Below are positions 52,880-60,475 of a stretch of DNA of 60,475 nt, in pieces. The stretch is from Oscillospiraceae bacterium (GTDB lineage: Bacteria; Bacillota; Clostridia; Oscillospirales; Oscillospiraceae), in the NCBI GenBank assembly GCA_902778665.1, contig CACYYN010000011.1, positions 1 through 60,475 on the forward strand, read 5' to 3'. The notes below the pieces were generated by a model. The model made no database searches. It was not told the DNA's origin and saw only the letters and a program-made list of their open reading frames with translations. Each line of letters begins with the position of its first letter. Position 1 is the stretch's first letter. The position numbers were made by a program, and so were the translations under genes.

Positions 52880-52908
52880 TTTACAGTTGTCCTAAACTAT
52901 GGTAGAAT
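52880..52908 (+). promoter_or_regulatory. promoter of the large secreted protein gene
   Basis: -35 TTTACA (52880-52885), 17-bp spacer, -10 TAGAAT (52903-52908). Confidence 0.6.
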
Positions 52909-52936
52909 AACACCATCACTTGAAAGGAGCTCATGA

Positions 52937-54715
52937 ATGAACCCCAAAAAGCGAATTCTTAAAATCCTGTCCGTTTTTCTTTCCCTGATTTTTCTCTCCT
53001 CACTTGCATGTGCTGCATATGCAGAATATGAGGAATATGACAAAGATGATACATCCCAGTGGGTGGAACACAACGGAGAACTTATTCCGAAAGAAGTGTA
53101 CGAGAGAGACTTCGCCCCTTCTCAACCTGCCGGCGGGCCGGAGCAAAATCCCGATGAAGTGATTGACCAGACTCCACACACTTCTCCCGGTACCAATGTT
53201 GAAATTGACTATCCGCCCTCCTCTCCTGCTTCCGAGCCGGATGATACTAAGAGCGACTTCGGAAAACAGCACAGCTTCAGAGACAATACTTTTTACTTCC
53301 CTGACTATGAGATCCCTGTAGAGCCAAAGCTCCCTCCCATGTGGGGCGAGGGGCTGACGAGTTATGTGGATAACGCAATCTCTGCCGTTGAAGAGACGGC
53401 AGCAGGCGGCACCATGACCATCCGTGCCGACGAAAGCGGCATGACCACCGTCAGCCGCACCGTTCTCCAGGCTTTTGAAGACCGGGGAGATTTTGACCTG
53501 GAATGCTATTATGATCGCTTCGGCACCGTGATGAAGCTTGTCATTCCCGCCGGGACTAAGGTGATTGAGCACATCGGCAACGCCTCCTTTGTGGAATTCA
53601 ACACCCTGGCTGACCGGCTGGGCATCACGCCGGTACCGGAAGAGGAGGCAAACGCTGAGCCTGATAAAGGAAGCATTCACGTTGTAGACACCGCTTTATG
53701 GCTGCGGGACTCAAGGGACGCGGAAACTGCTAACTGGTACAACGTCAATATTAGCGATATTGTGCATCTTCCAGACGGCGCTATTGTCTCGATCCCATGG
53801 TATAAACCCGAAGATGGTTTAACGATAGGCGACCTTCTTACAGCAGATGGCAGCGTGCAGCCTCTCACGGTGAATGAGAACGGCGAAGCGGAGATCCCTG
53901 TGGAGCCGGGCAAGGCAGAGGCCATTCTGGATGAGGATTTTGCCGTTGATGGCAAAACCCCGGAAGAAACGAAAGAAGACATCACTTCCCTCCTCAGCCT
54001 TCTGCAGAAAGGCATGGATGAGAAGAAAGCCGAGTATCTGCAGCCGGATCAGGACATCGGCATTGTGCTGGTGTTTGAGGAAGAGCAGGAAAGAGTCGCC
54101 TTTGAGGAAGAAGCGAAAGCTCAGAGCGAACCCGATGCTATCCCGGAAGCGGAAAACCAGCCGGAAGCGGCAAAGCCCACAGCTGCAAAAACTGTTCTCC
54201 TTTATGATGAGAGGACTGCCGACCTGCAGGAGCTGCTGAGCCTGGACAGGCATTTCTACGCCGATGAGGAGAAGATTACCCTCAGTGAAAACGCCGCAGA
54301 TATTCTGAAAAACAACCGGGCACTTGCCGATGCAGTGATGGAAGCCATTCTGGCCATTGACCGGCACAGAAGTCAGGCCGAGGACACCTACAGCTTCGAC
54401 CTTGGGGACGGTGAATCTGTTACCTTCACAAAGGATGGCATTGCCCATCTGCTGAGCAAGGCAAGAGAAAGAATCTTCTACAAGAGCGATGAGGAACAGC
54501 AGCCCGATGGTGATAAAGATCTCAATGAATTCCTCAATACTTTTCTTGAGGAAGAGATGAATTATATAAACTCCATGCAGAATAACGGATACTACGAAAC
54601 CATCGAACCTGCCTATACCATTACGCTTGTTTTTAGTAATGCAACGAGTAAAACCGCCTTTGAGCCTGCGCCTCCTGAGGCGCCGAAGCCTCAGGACTTC
54701 ACCTGGTACAATTAA
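52937..54715 (+). CDS. large acidic secreted protein of unknown function
   Basis: Protein of 592 residues, family not recognised. Signal peptide to about residue 29 (ILKILSVFLSLIFLSSLACAAYA). An acidic, Pro/Ser-rich low-complexity stretch follows (about 60-125). Structured parts lie at about 130-300 (MTIRADESGMTTVSRTVLQA, FGTVMKLVIPAGTKVIEHIG) and 440-592. A central Glu/Ala-rich segment (380-420) links them. No sortase signal, membrane anchor or catalytic motif. AAAGGAG precedes the ATG. Borders the prophage, so it could be a bacterial neighbour or a lysogenic cargo gene; codon use resembles the chromosome. Confidence 0.6.
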   Translation: MNPKKRILKILSVFLSLIFLSSLACAAYAEYEEYDKDDTSQWVEHNGELIPKEVYERDFAPSQPAGGPEQNPDEVIDQTPHTSPGTNVEIDYPPSSPASEPDDTKSDFGKQHSFRDNTFYFPDYEIPVEPKLPPMWGEGLTSYVDNAISAVEETAAGGTMTIRADESGMTTVSRTVLQAFEDRGDFDLECYYDRFGTVMKLVIPAGTKVIEHIGNASFVEFNTLADRLGITPVPEEEANAEPDKGSIHVVDTALWLRDSRDAETANWYNVNISDIVHLPDGAIVSIPWYKPEDGLTIGDLLTADGSVQPLTVNENGEAEIPVEPGKAEAILDEDFAVDGKTPEETKEDITSLLSLLQKGMDEKKAEYLQPDQDIGIVLVFEEEQERVAFEEEAKAQSEPDAIPEAENQPEAAKPTAAKTVLLYDERTADLQELLSLDRHFYADEEKITLSENAADILKNNRALADAVMEAILAIDRHRSQAEDTYSFDLGDGESVTFTKDGIAHLLSKARERIFYKSDEEQQPDGDKDLNEFLNTFLEEEMNYINSMQNNGYYETIEPAYTITLVFSNATSKTAFEPAPPEAPKPQDFTWYN

Positions 54716-54759
54716 GAGAACACAGCAGAATAGATCCGGGCTGATCCCGGATTATGCCG

Positions 54760-54788
54760 AACCGGGCAGGGCTTCTCCCCTGCCCGGT
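54760..54788 (+). terminator. terminator of the secreted protein gene
   Basis: AACCGGGCAGGG / CCCTGCCCGGTT type stem with short loop, followed by TTCTCATTG. Lies at the boundary between chromosome and prophage genes. Confidence 0.6.
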
Positions 54789-54839
54789 TCTCATTGACTG
54801 CACCCGGCTTGCAATTCTCAAAATCATCAATCAGCTTTA

Positions 54840-55586
54840 TCATTCTTTGAAGAATGCTTTCTCACTGTCTGCAGGAAAACCATGCTGACTGCGGAAAAGA
54901 TCAGATGACTCCACGAATCTCCAATGATACCCACCGGCATGTTTGCAATCCCCGGTGCACGTATCGTGAATATGATATATACCTGTCATCCGAAAAGCTT
55001 CCTTCTGAGATGAATAGATAACCCCCGTCTCTATGCACTGTACAGGCCTGGGTGTTTTATCCGAATAAATAAAGGCATCGTTTCCGCCTTCCGCACAGCG
55101 ACGTTTCATTTTGTCGGATATTGCCTTGCGGTATTCCGATGACTCCCTGTATTTTTTTCGGATCGATCTGCTGACCTTCTCTCTTGAAGCATCACTGGCT
55201 ACGCAGCCCTTATCGCTGCCACCCGTTTTAGCATTATACCCCTTTTCCGGGTTCATACTGTCATAGAGTTCAATGAACTTGGCCTCCAGTTCCCAAGCAC
55301 CCTCCTGTGTCAGATTTTCACACAGAGGCTCTATGCTGAAATTCTCTTTACCATACTTCAGCATCGCCTCTTTGATTGCGCCCCTGGCTGATTTGTCGGA
55401 CAGATGATACCCTTTCCGCCACCGAATCTTCAGCGGCAACCCCGTCTGCCCGATGTAAACCTTCCCGTCTGGACCGGTAATTTTATAAACCGTCCAGTGT
55501 GCCTCCGGAGGCGATGCCGGCATAGATAGCTCCGACCCGGGGATCTTAACGCGACTGTGCTGAATTGCTTTATCTGAACTATTCAT
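54840..55586 (-). CDS. GIY-YIG homing-type endonuclease
   Basis: Protein of 248 residues; ATG 55586 has GGAGG six bases upstream. The GIY-YIG core is WTVYKITGPDGKVYIGQTG (about 33-51) with catalytic Arg in LKIRWRKGYH and Glu in AWELEAKFIELYD. C-terminal NUMOD-type DNA-recognition modules follow (SREKVSRSIRKKYRES, KAISDKMKRR, and QCIETGVIYSSQKEAFRMTG). It is a free-standing selfish nuclease typical of phage genomes. The last prophage gene on this side. Confidence 0.83.
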   Translation of the reverse strand: MNSSDKAIQHSRVKIPGSELSMPASPPEAHWTVYKITGPDGKVYIGQTGLPLKIRWRKGYHLSDKSARGAIKEAMLKYGKENFSIEPLCENLTQEGAWELEAKFIELYDSMNPEKGYNAKTGGSDKGCVASDASREKVSRSIRKKYRESSEYRKAISDKMKRRCAEGGNDAFIYSDKTPRPVQCIETGVIYSSQKEAFRMTGIYHIHDTCTGDCKHAGGYHWRFVESSDLFRSQHGFPADSEKAFFKE

Positions 55587-55588
55587 TT

Positions 55589-56758
55589 TCAACCTCCATT
55601 TGCCATGCGATAAATCCAGTACTGTTGCGGCGTCCAACCCATAGCCTCTAACTGAGAAGCGCTCGGCACAATGCCGGCATTCATCATGGCACGTGCCCCT
55701 TCCGCATACCGGTCTGCCACAGCATTCCGGTAATCCGCCGTCTCGGCGCCGTTTGCCGAAACCCCAAACAGCTTTGCGGCCTGCAGCTCTGTATTGGTGA
55801 GATACTCCCCCACCTTCAGCAGATATTCATTCTCCCACTGCCGGAGCTTAGCGTTGAACTCCTGCACACCGACGTTTTTCTCTTTCGCCCATTTCTCCAG
55901 ATTCTGCAGCTCGGTGAGATATTTGTTACTGATCTCCAGCACCTTGTCCGCTTTTTCAAATTCTCCCTGCGCCCGCAAATCGGCAATCTGCCTTGCCGTG
56001 TCAGTCTGCAGCTTCATCTCGGCTGAATTGACTACCTGTCGGTTTGTAGCAGCAGTATTCTGAATGCCACCGTATTGCGTTTTCCCGATTCCGCCCCGGT
56101 CACCTCTTGCTTCCGCGAACAAGACCTGATTGTCCAGAGCTTTTGCCTCATCAGCATCCACCTGATTTCGCTGGGTCTGGAACTTCGCTCTGCTGTCCTG
56201 CAGATTTCGGTCCAGAGCCTTTACTCCCTGAGCGACCGCATAATCCGCAGCCAACACAGCTCTCCCCTTTTCCTGATTCTCTCTTGCAGCCAGCTCGGCT
56301 TTCTGCTGGGCGATATCCACATAGTCAATGGGTGCCACATTACCGGGCATGATGTTTGCCTTCGCTCCTGCAACAATTCCCTTTGCAGCGTCTGCCGCCT
56401 TATCCTTTGCAATAAATTCTGAAGCATTAATCCCATTCGGAACCCCTGCTGCCAGAGCGGCATAGAACTTGTCACTATAAGGAGTCTCCGCCTGTTCAGG
56501 CCAGGCGCCCGAACCGGCATTATTACCCGTACTCGTCTTCGTGCTGCTGGAATAAGAATTCTTCACACTCGTGCTGGTAGAACTCTTATTACTTGATGAA
56601 CTCTTATTAGAAGAAGAGCCCGCCCCGGAGGACGAGCTCTTGCCATAATTTCCTGCTGCCGAACCGGCAGCTTCACTTTTATAAAATGTCGGGGACGTGT
56701 CCGATGTACCAGTAATGCCGGCCACCGCCTGGTTCCCCGGCCTTGATGCTTTAGCCAT
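55589..56758 (-). CDS. phage virion protein, Ser-rich with long coiled coil
   Basis: Protein of 389 residues. The first 130 residues are Ser/Asn/Thr/Gly-rich low complexity (SSSSGAGSSSNKSSSSNKSS). Residues 170-330 are helical coiled coil rich in Gln, Ala and Glu (FQTQRNQVDADEAKALDNQV, ADLRAQGEFEKADKVLEISN). The C-terminus ends GWTPQQYWIYRMANGG. No enzymatic motif. Position downstream of the lysis genes in a capsid operon suggests a minor structural or DNA-ejection protein; this is inference. GGAGG before ATG. Confidence 0.55.
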   Translation of the reverse strand: MAKASRPGNQAVAGITGTSDTSPTFYKSEAAGSAAGNYGKSSSSGAGSSSNKSSSSNKSSTSTSVKNSYSSSTKTSTGNNAGSGAWPEQAETPYSDKFYAALAAGVPNGINASEFIAKDKAADAAKGIVAGAKANIMPGNVAPIDYVDIAQQKAELAARENQEKGRAVLAADYAVAQGVKALDRNLQDSRAKFQTQRNQVDADEAKALDNQVLFAEARGDRGGIGKTQYGGIQNTAATNRQVVNSAEMKLQTDTARQIADLRAQGEFEKADKVLEISNKYLTELQNLEKWAKEKNVGVQEFNAKLRQWENEYLLKVGEYLTNTELQAAKLFGVSANGAETADYRNAVADRYAEGARAMMNAGIVPSASQLEAMGWTPQQYWIYRMANGG

Positions 56759-56776
56759 AATAAAAACCTCCCACCA

Positions 56777-56992
56777 TCAAATCGGGCATGAATCACTCAC
56801 ATTCGCAGCATCGATCAGGCCTTCTCCGAGCACATACGCAATTACTGTAGCTCCGGCCATAATCATGCCGGATATGGTTTCTGCCGTCTCTGCATCACCT
56901 TTAAATGCAACAATCAGCTCTGTAATAAACGCTGCAATAGCCAGCCAGAACTTACGGCTTGTGAGCTTGCGGATAATATCGTTTTTATTCAT
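56777..56992 (-). CDS. putative phage holin
   Basis: Protein of 71 residues: basic N-terminus (NKNDIIRKLTSRKFW), membrane segment LAIAAFITELIVAF, short loop with acidic residues, second segment SGMIMAGATVIAYVLGEGLI. Two-segment small proteins in this position pair with a lysin to permeabilise the membrane. GGAGG precedes the ATG. Confidence 0.65.
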   Translation of the reverse strand: MNKNDIIRKLTSRKFWLAIAAFITELIVAFKGDAETAETISGMIMAGATVIAYVLGEGLIDAANVSDSCPI

Positions 56993-57008
56993 AACTTCCT
57001 CCGAAATA

Positions 57009-57140
57009 AGATATTTTTGTTAATATACATCGGGCGCCAGCCCGGAAAAACCTGTAGCTATTACAGGATAAACAGGCAGGCTGGGTGGAGGCCGTGTGGG
57101 AAACCCAAAGGGTTTTCCATGAGGAGGCACCCGGCCTGCC
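57009..57140 (-). ncRNA. candidate structured RNA between two phage membrane-protein genes
   Basis: Three consecutive inverted repeats: CGGGC-GCCA-GCCCG (about 57030-57043), CCTGTA-GCTAT-TACAGG (about 57050-57066) and a long compound stem at 57075-57140. In the last, outer GGCAGGC/GCCTGCC, then GGGTG/CACCC, then TGGGAAACCC/GGGTTTTCCA are nested around a three-base loop. There is no reading frame. Strand is assigned from the direction of the phage operon. It could be a regulatory RNA, a packaging element or a processing site. Confidence 0.45.
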
Positions 57141-57164
57141 GTCGTCAAAAAGGCAGCACTAAAA

Positions 57165-57380
57165 CTAACGTTTCTCCAAAGCCGCCACTCTCTTCGTCAG
57201 CTCATCAATCTGTACTTCCACTATCGGCATCCTCTGGGCGAAGTTATTATGCTTTTTCACTTCCTCCGTCAGATGCTTGATCTCATTATTCGTCACTGCT
57301 GCCGCTTTGCTGTTCGCAAGGATAACACCAAACAATGTCACGGCACTGGTAATCAGTGCAACAAGAATCGCATCACTCAT
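57165..57380 (-). CDS. small phage protein with one membrane segment and coiled coil
   Basis: Protein of 71 residues: membrane segment ILVALITSAVTLFGVILA near the N-terminus, then a charged coiled coil (EIKHLTEEVKKHNNF, VQIDELTKRVAALEKR). XhlA-like holin-associated or Rz-like lysis accessory proteins look like this. It overlaps the end of the lysozyme gene by 8 bases, supporting a role in lysis. Confidence 0.6.
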   Translation of the reverse strand: MSDAILVALITSAVTLFGVILANSKAAAVTNNEIKHLTEEVKKHNNFAQRMPIVEVQIDELTKRVAALEKR

Positions 57381-58038
57381 TCTTAAACTCCTCCATTGCC
57401 TGCAGCAGATCTCTCAGCGTCAGCACAACCAGAACGGCCCTGGAGTAAACCTGGAACTCTTCTTCCGTGATTTTCACCATTCCTGCTTCTTCATCCGGGA
57501 TTCCATCCGGATCTTCGGCTTCAGCCTCTGAGAACTCCTGGTAGAATTCTCTCCCGAGGTCCGCCCTTTTCTTCAACACGGCTTCACTCTGATCTGCCGG
57601 CCGAAGGAACACCTTCACCAGCACATCGGAACATTCCCTTATTGATATAGACTTCTCCAATGTTTCTCTTACAATACTGTACTCATCCTGCCATAATTCT
57701 CTTGTCAGCCATTCCACCTGCAGGAATTCATCCCCGATGGAAAGCCCCTGTTCCAATGCCAGATCATATAGTCCGGCTTTTCTCGGCGGATACGTCCACT
57801 GGCATAAGCCGTAACCGCCCCCACTAGGACCGTTATACACAAACTCGTTCTTTTCAATAATCCCTGCATCAACCTGAGCGGTATAATCCTTTGACCTCTG
57901 GAAGTTCTTCCCGAAGTCTCCCTGTAATCTGTAGCTGATACAACCACTTTCAGCCTCCATATTGCCCATGATGGCTGCAGTAGCAATATCACTGAAACCC
58001 TTGTGCTTCAGAAATCTCCAAATATTCTCTTTCGACAT
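57373..58038 (-). CDS. phage tail-type lysozyme
   Basis: Protein of 221 residues; ATG 58038 has GGAGG just upstream. The N-terminal 130 residues match the phage tail lysozyme family: NIWRFLKHKGFSDIATAAIM, GNMEAESG with the likely catalytic Glu, then GYGLCQWTYPPRKAGLYDLA. It cleaves peptidoglycan for entry or release. The acidic C-terminal helices (about 170-221) may tether it to the virion. Its neighbours are small membrane proteins, so endolysin is equally possible. Confidence 0.82.
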   Translation of the reverse strand: MSKENIWRFLKHKGFSDIATAAIMGNMEAESGCISYRLQGDFGKNFQRSKDYTAQVDAGIIEKNEFVYNGPSGGGYGLCQWTYPPRKAGLYDLALEQGLSIGDEFLQVEWLTRELWQDEYSIVRETLEKSISIRECSDVLVKVFLRPADQSEAVLKKRADLGREFYQEFSEAEAEDPDGIPDEEAGMVKITEEEFQVYSRAVLVVLTLRDLLQAMEEFKNE

Positions 58039-58054
58039 TGTAATCCTCCATAAA

Positions 58055-58705
58055 TCAATGCGGACCGTGATGCCACGGCCCATGATGGTGATGATGAAAA
58101 CCGGGCATCCGGTAAACATCTTCAATCGGTCCCGGCTCAATCCAGACAGGTTCTCTCAAACGGCTTATCCGTTCTTCGTACATATTCAGGAACACGGTGT
58201 ACCGGTAGCCATCATCATAAGCGAGCAGATGGGCTGCCACATAGAACACCAGGCACTCATGCACATCCGGCGTATTATCAAGCTCTGTGCTGTCCACAGT
58301 TTCAGCACTCACTCTCTCGGGATAACGCCAGTATTCCAGTGCCAGATCAGGCGGATGATGACACGGCAGCTCTATTTTGCCGGAGATAAACCGGTAACCG
58401 AAAAACCGTTCATACCGTCTGCTTCTCTCCATGAGCAGCCCGCCGGTAAACGGCAGCCAGCAGTCATCCGGGAGCTTATACAAGACTCTCTCCCCTACCT
58501 GCTCCTGCTCAAGATCACTGAGAAGCACAATAGCCGGGATCCGTTTCACACTGGTGGCTATGTCCATCTGACCGTTGTTCACCAGTCCCGGGATCATGGT
58601 GATGTAATCCGCCTGATTGTTATACGTGGCAGGGATTTGACTCCCTGCCACACTGTAACTGAAGATGAGCTCCAGAACCCGGTTCTTCAGTTCTCCATAA
58701 GTCAT
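58055..58705 (-). CDS. phage head-tail connector-like protein with His-rich tail
   Basis: Protein of 216 residues downstream of the capsid gene (4-base overlap). Helical N-terminus (TYGELKNRVLELIFSYSVAG), beta middle (ERVLYKLPDDCWLPFTGGLL), helical C-terminal part (HECLVFYVAAHLLAYDDGYR). Size, helices and gene order fit an adaptor/connector such as P22 gp4, but I cannot place it firmly. The last residues FHHHHHGPWHHGPH form a natural histidine cluster that may bind metal. Confidence 0.6.
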   Translation of the reverse strand: MTYGELKNRVLELIFSYSVAGSQIPATYNNQADYITMIPGLVNNGQMDIATSVKRIPAIVLLSDLEQEQVGERVLYKLPDDCWLPFTGGLLMERSRRYERFFGYRFISGKIELPCHHPPDLALEYWRYPERVSAETVDSTELDNTPDVHECLVFYVAAHLLAYDDGYRYTVFLNMYEERISRLREPVWIEPGPIEDVYRMPGFHHHHHGPWHHGPH

Positions 58706-59847
58706 CCGATATTCAGCTTCCTCTCGGAAACGCCGATCGGTTTCATGTTTCGGAGCACTTCCACGACCTTGATACGGGTGTGGCCCTCGGGAGGAGTAAT
58801 CTCCATCTCCATACCGGTGATTTCCACTGCACCTGCCCAGGCCCCGCTGGTGGGGTCAATGGCAGTGCCGAAGGTAACTTCCGGAAGAGAAGCATGGTCC
58901 TCAGCGGTGATGTAATACCACTTGTTGGTGTCCTTCTCCTTCTCCATGTTCATGATGATGCTGGTCTTACCGGGGTTCGTTGCGGAGGTAATGAACGGAA
59001 TATCCTTAAGCACAGGCTGACCTCCATGGTAATAGATACCGTCTGCCTTTTCGTCGAGAACAAAGCAGTCATAGAGCACACGGCCTTCACAAAGCGTACC
59101 GGACAGTCCGGGAGGGTCCTCATGGGTTTTGTACTCTTCAAGCTGTCTCGGAGCCACACAGGCATCCTTATGCACCAGCAGGAATGCCGAGCCGGCCGGC
59201 AGCTTGCTGTGGGGAACAAGCACAATTTCAATGCCGTCCACCATGCCGATCCGCCCGGTCTTCAGCATCTCCTGGGAAGAGTTGCCGTTGCGGATAAAGG
59301 ACGGATCCTGCATCAGCAGGTTGCCGTAATGATAGGTGCAGAAGGCATAGCAGTTATCAATAGGAACATTTCTGTCGCTCATGTGTTCAATGCCGTTGAG
59401 AAGCATTGCATGAGCATTTGCCTTCGTCACCTCAGTCGTGGCATTATGCCCGTTGTCAATAGCGGAGAATGCCATGGTTCTGAAGCAATACCGGTCATAG
59501 TTCGGGACAATCACTTCACGCAGCTCACGAGCAAGACATTTGCCCGGATTGCTGACAAATTCGCTCTGCACATAGTCGCCACGGTCAATCACAAAGCTGA
59601 AGCCTTTATCCTGCGTCACTTTAAGCGTCTGGATATTTCGGCTCAGGTCATTCGGATTACCGTACCGATTCATACCGCTGCGGGTATAATCATTCAGCGG
59701 TGCGTAAGGGATAGAGTAAACGACAAAGGTCTGGTCGCCCTTGTATTCAAAAGCGTTACCTGTTACAAGAGCTGCCTGGGATTCGGACACCCAGCGTTCG
59801 TCTACTTCTCTGAGATATTTGGTTGCAAGATTCATTCCACCTGCCAT
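58702..59847 (-). CDS. phage major capsid protein
   Basis: Protein of 381 residues starting MAGGMNLATKYLREVDERW behind GGAGG. Family traits: an N-terminal arm, SGMNRYGNPNDLSRNIQTLK, GFSFVIDRGDY, LKTGRIGMVDGIEIVLVP, and a C-terminal beta part with an Ig-like flavour (PEVTFGTAIDPTSGAWAGAV). Placement between the scaffold and connector genes strongly supports the call. Expected HK97 fold. Confidence 0.82.
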   Translation of the reverse strand: MAGGMNLATKYLREVDERWVSESQAALVTGNAFEYKGDQTFVVYSIPYAPLNDYTRSGMNRYGNPNDLSRNIQTLKVTQDKGFSFVIDRGDYVQSEFVSNPGKCLARELREVIVPNYDRYCFRTMAFSAIDNGHNATTEVTKANAHAMLLNGIEHMSDRNVPIDNCYAFCTYHYGNLLMQDPSFIRNGNSSQEMLKTGRIGMVDGIEIVLVPHSKLPAGSAFLLVHKDACVAPRQLEEYKTHEDPPGLSGTLCEGRVLYDCFVLDEKADGIYYHGGQPVLKDIPFITSATNPGKTSIIMNMEKEKDTNKWYYITAEDHASLPEVTFGTAIDPTSGAWAGAVEITGMEMEITPPEGHTRIKVVEVLRNMKPIGVSERKLNIG

Positions 59848-59889
59848 AGTTTAAAAAACCTCCATAAAAATAAGAATTAGTTAAATCGT

Positions 59890-60039
59890 TTCCCCGCGAC
59901 GAAGCCCAACGGCGAAGCACACGACGTGTAGCGAGTGTGCGAAGCAAAACGTGGGTTTGGAGCGGAAAGAGAAAATGGCACGAATGTCTTTTCCGGGAAA
60001 GGCTCGCCTTTTCCGGCAGACATGAAGGTGCCATTTTCG
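59890..60039 (-). promoter_or_regulatory. structured spacer between scaffold and capsid genes
   Basis: Two hairpins lie in this 160-base gap. One pairs GCACAC with GTGTGC around 59915-59945. The longer one (59972-60039) pairs AAAATGGCAC with GTGCCATTTT and, inside, ATGTCT with AGACAT and CCGGGAAAGG with CCTTTTCCGG. On the minus strand the latter is followed by TTTTCTCTTT, so it can act as a partial terminator and mRNA stabiliser between scaffold and capsid. Confidence 0.55.
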
Positions 60040-60040
60040 A

Positions 60041-60475
60041 TTAATAAGAATTGAAGCCTTTCATGAAAAGGTCTTCCGGTTCATTTGCGGGGCCTTCGGC
60101 AGCTGCCACTACCGGGGCTCTCGCGGTGTTTTCTGCGTTCTGCCTCAATGTCGCAATCTCCTGCTGAAGGGCAGAAATCTGATCTGCCTGCTTCTGCAGC
60201 ATCATGGATTCATACACACGCAGAGGAGGCAGCTCGCTCTGCATGCACGCCTGATAGATATCCTCGGGCAATTCCTTACCCACAACCTCCGGATGTGCTT
60301 CAGCCAGTTCCTGCCATTCTGCGTAGTAATCCCTGTGCTGCACAACCATACCGGGCAAAGGCTGGTTTTCTTCAGCGCCTGCAGGTTCTTCAGGTTCTTC
60401 TGCTTCTCCCTGCTCCGCAGGCTCTTCAGCAGAAAGCCCGGCATCGGAAGCATTATCAGCTTCTTCTGTCGGGCT
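60041..60475 (-). CDS. phage scaffold-like protein (partial, cut by window edge)
   Basis: The frame enters from the right edge and ends at 60041; at least 144 residues are visible. The upstream part is very acidic (many Glu/Ala/Pro, EEPAEQGEAEEPEEPAGAEE). The rest is helical with a coiled coil (MMLQKQADQISALQQEIATL) and a C-terminal MKGFNSY. Acidic, helical, directly before the capsid gene: the usual profile of a scaffolding protein. The true start is outside the window. Confidence 0.65.
   Translation of the reverse strand, partial: SPTEEADNASDAGLSAEEPAEQGEAEEPEEPAGAEENQPLPGMVVQHRDYYAEWQELAEAHPEVVGKELPEDIYQACMQSELPPLRVYESMMLQKQADQISALQQEIATLRQNAENTARAPVVAAAEGPANEPEDLFMKGFNSY

Noticed and set aside
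54716-54839. attL site of the prophage
   Set aside because: The boundary between chromosomal and phage genes lies here, but the other end is outside the window, so no direct repeat can be identified.

Overview
The window looks like the chromosome of an anaerobic Clostridia-type Firmicute from a gut or rumen habitat (Oscillospiraceae/Lachnospiraceae-like). The reasons are a GC-rich third codon position, strong AGGAGG ribosome binding sites, TTGACA/TATAAT promoters with 17-bp spacers, an electron-bifurcating HydABC hydrogenase, DUF4250 and DUF6465 proteins, YesM/YesN regulators and a tRNA without encoded CCA. The taxonomy is inference, and the right end is prophage.

0-13.1 kb is a signalling and export island. 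It holds two MacB/FtsX-type ABC systems (121-4242 and 9008-13118), a STAS protein with a degenerate RsbW-like ATPase, a class III nucleotide cyclase translationally coupled to an MBL-fold hydrolase, and two divergent cyclic-nucleotide-binding proteins that lack a DNA-binding domain. The second exporter's ATPase carries an N-terminal GAF domain. Together they could form a complete cyclic-nucleotide circuit (make, sense, degrade) controlling export. I did not recognise this combination and rank it as the best candidate for an undescribed system.

13.2-18 kb has a lipoprotein, an HpcH/HpaI aldolase, a two-gene flavoprotein/2Fe-2S redox operon, and a tiny transcription unit encoding a 10-residue peptide or small RNA. 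18.1-25.8 kb is a tightly coupled operon for an NHLM-type peptide exporter: a short membrane-fusion protein, a C39 peptidase-ABC, and a second ABC that probably starts at CTG. It continues with an unknown protein, a receiver with no phosphoacceptor fused to a SARP-like winged helix, a double-glycine peptide and a DUF218 membrane protein. Its promoter shares -35 bases with the divergent promoter of a LRR / metallopeptidase-VWA / MoxR ATPase / DUF4250 operon (25.9-30.0 kb).

30.0-33.3 kb is a decayed mosaic: two coding scraps, an AT-rich insert, an intact SRAP gene, a brnQ 3' fragment fused head-to-head to a tlpA 3' fragment, DUF6465, and a broken clostripain. 33.4-37.7 kb has a hybrid histidine kinase with two sensory solute-binding domains and a CPA2-type antiporter. 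37.8-47.4 kb is a sugar-utilisation locus: GH94 phosphorylase (closest to N,N'-diacetylchitobiose phosphorylase), phosphohexomutase, YesM/YesN and a sugar ABC importer. These fit uptake of a disaccharide, phosphorolysis to a sugar-1-phosphate and conversion to the 6-phosphate.

47.6 kb carries tRNA-Pro(CGG), then come hydABC (47.8-51.9 kb), an isochorismatase-family hydrolase and a large secreted acidic protein. From 54.8 kb to the right edge is the left end of a prophage, all on the minus strand: scaffold (cut by the edge), major capsid, connector, tail-type lysozyme, two small membrane proteins, a coiled-coil virion protein and a GIY-YIG endonuclease, with two strongly structured intergenic elements.
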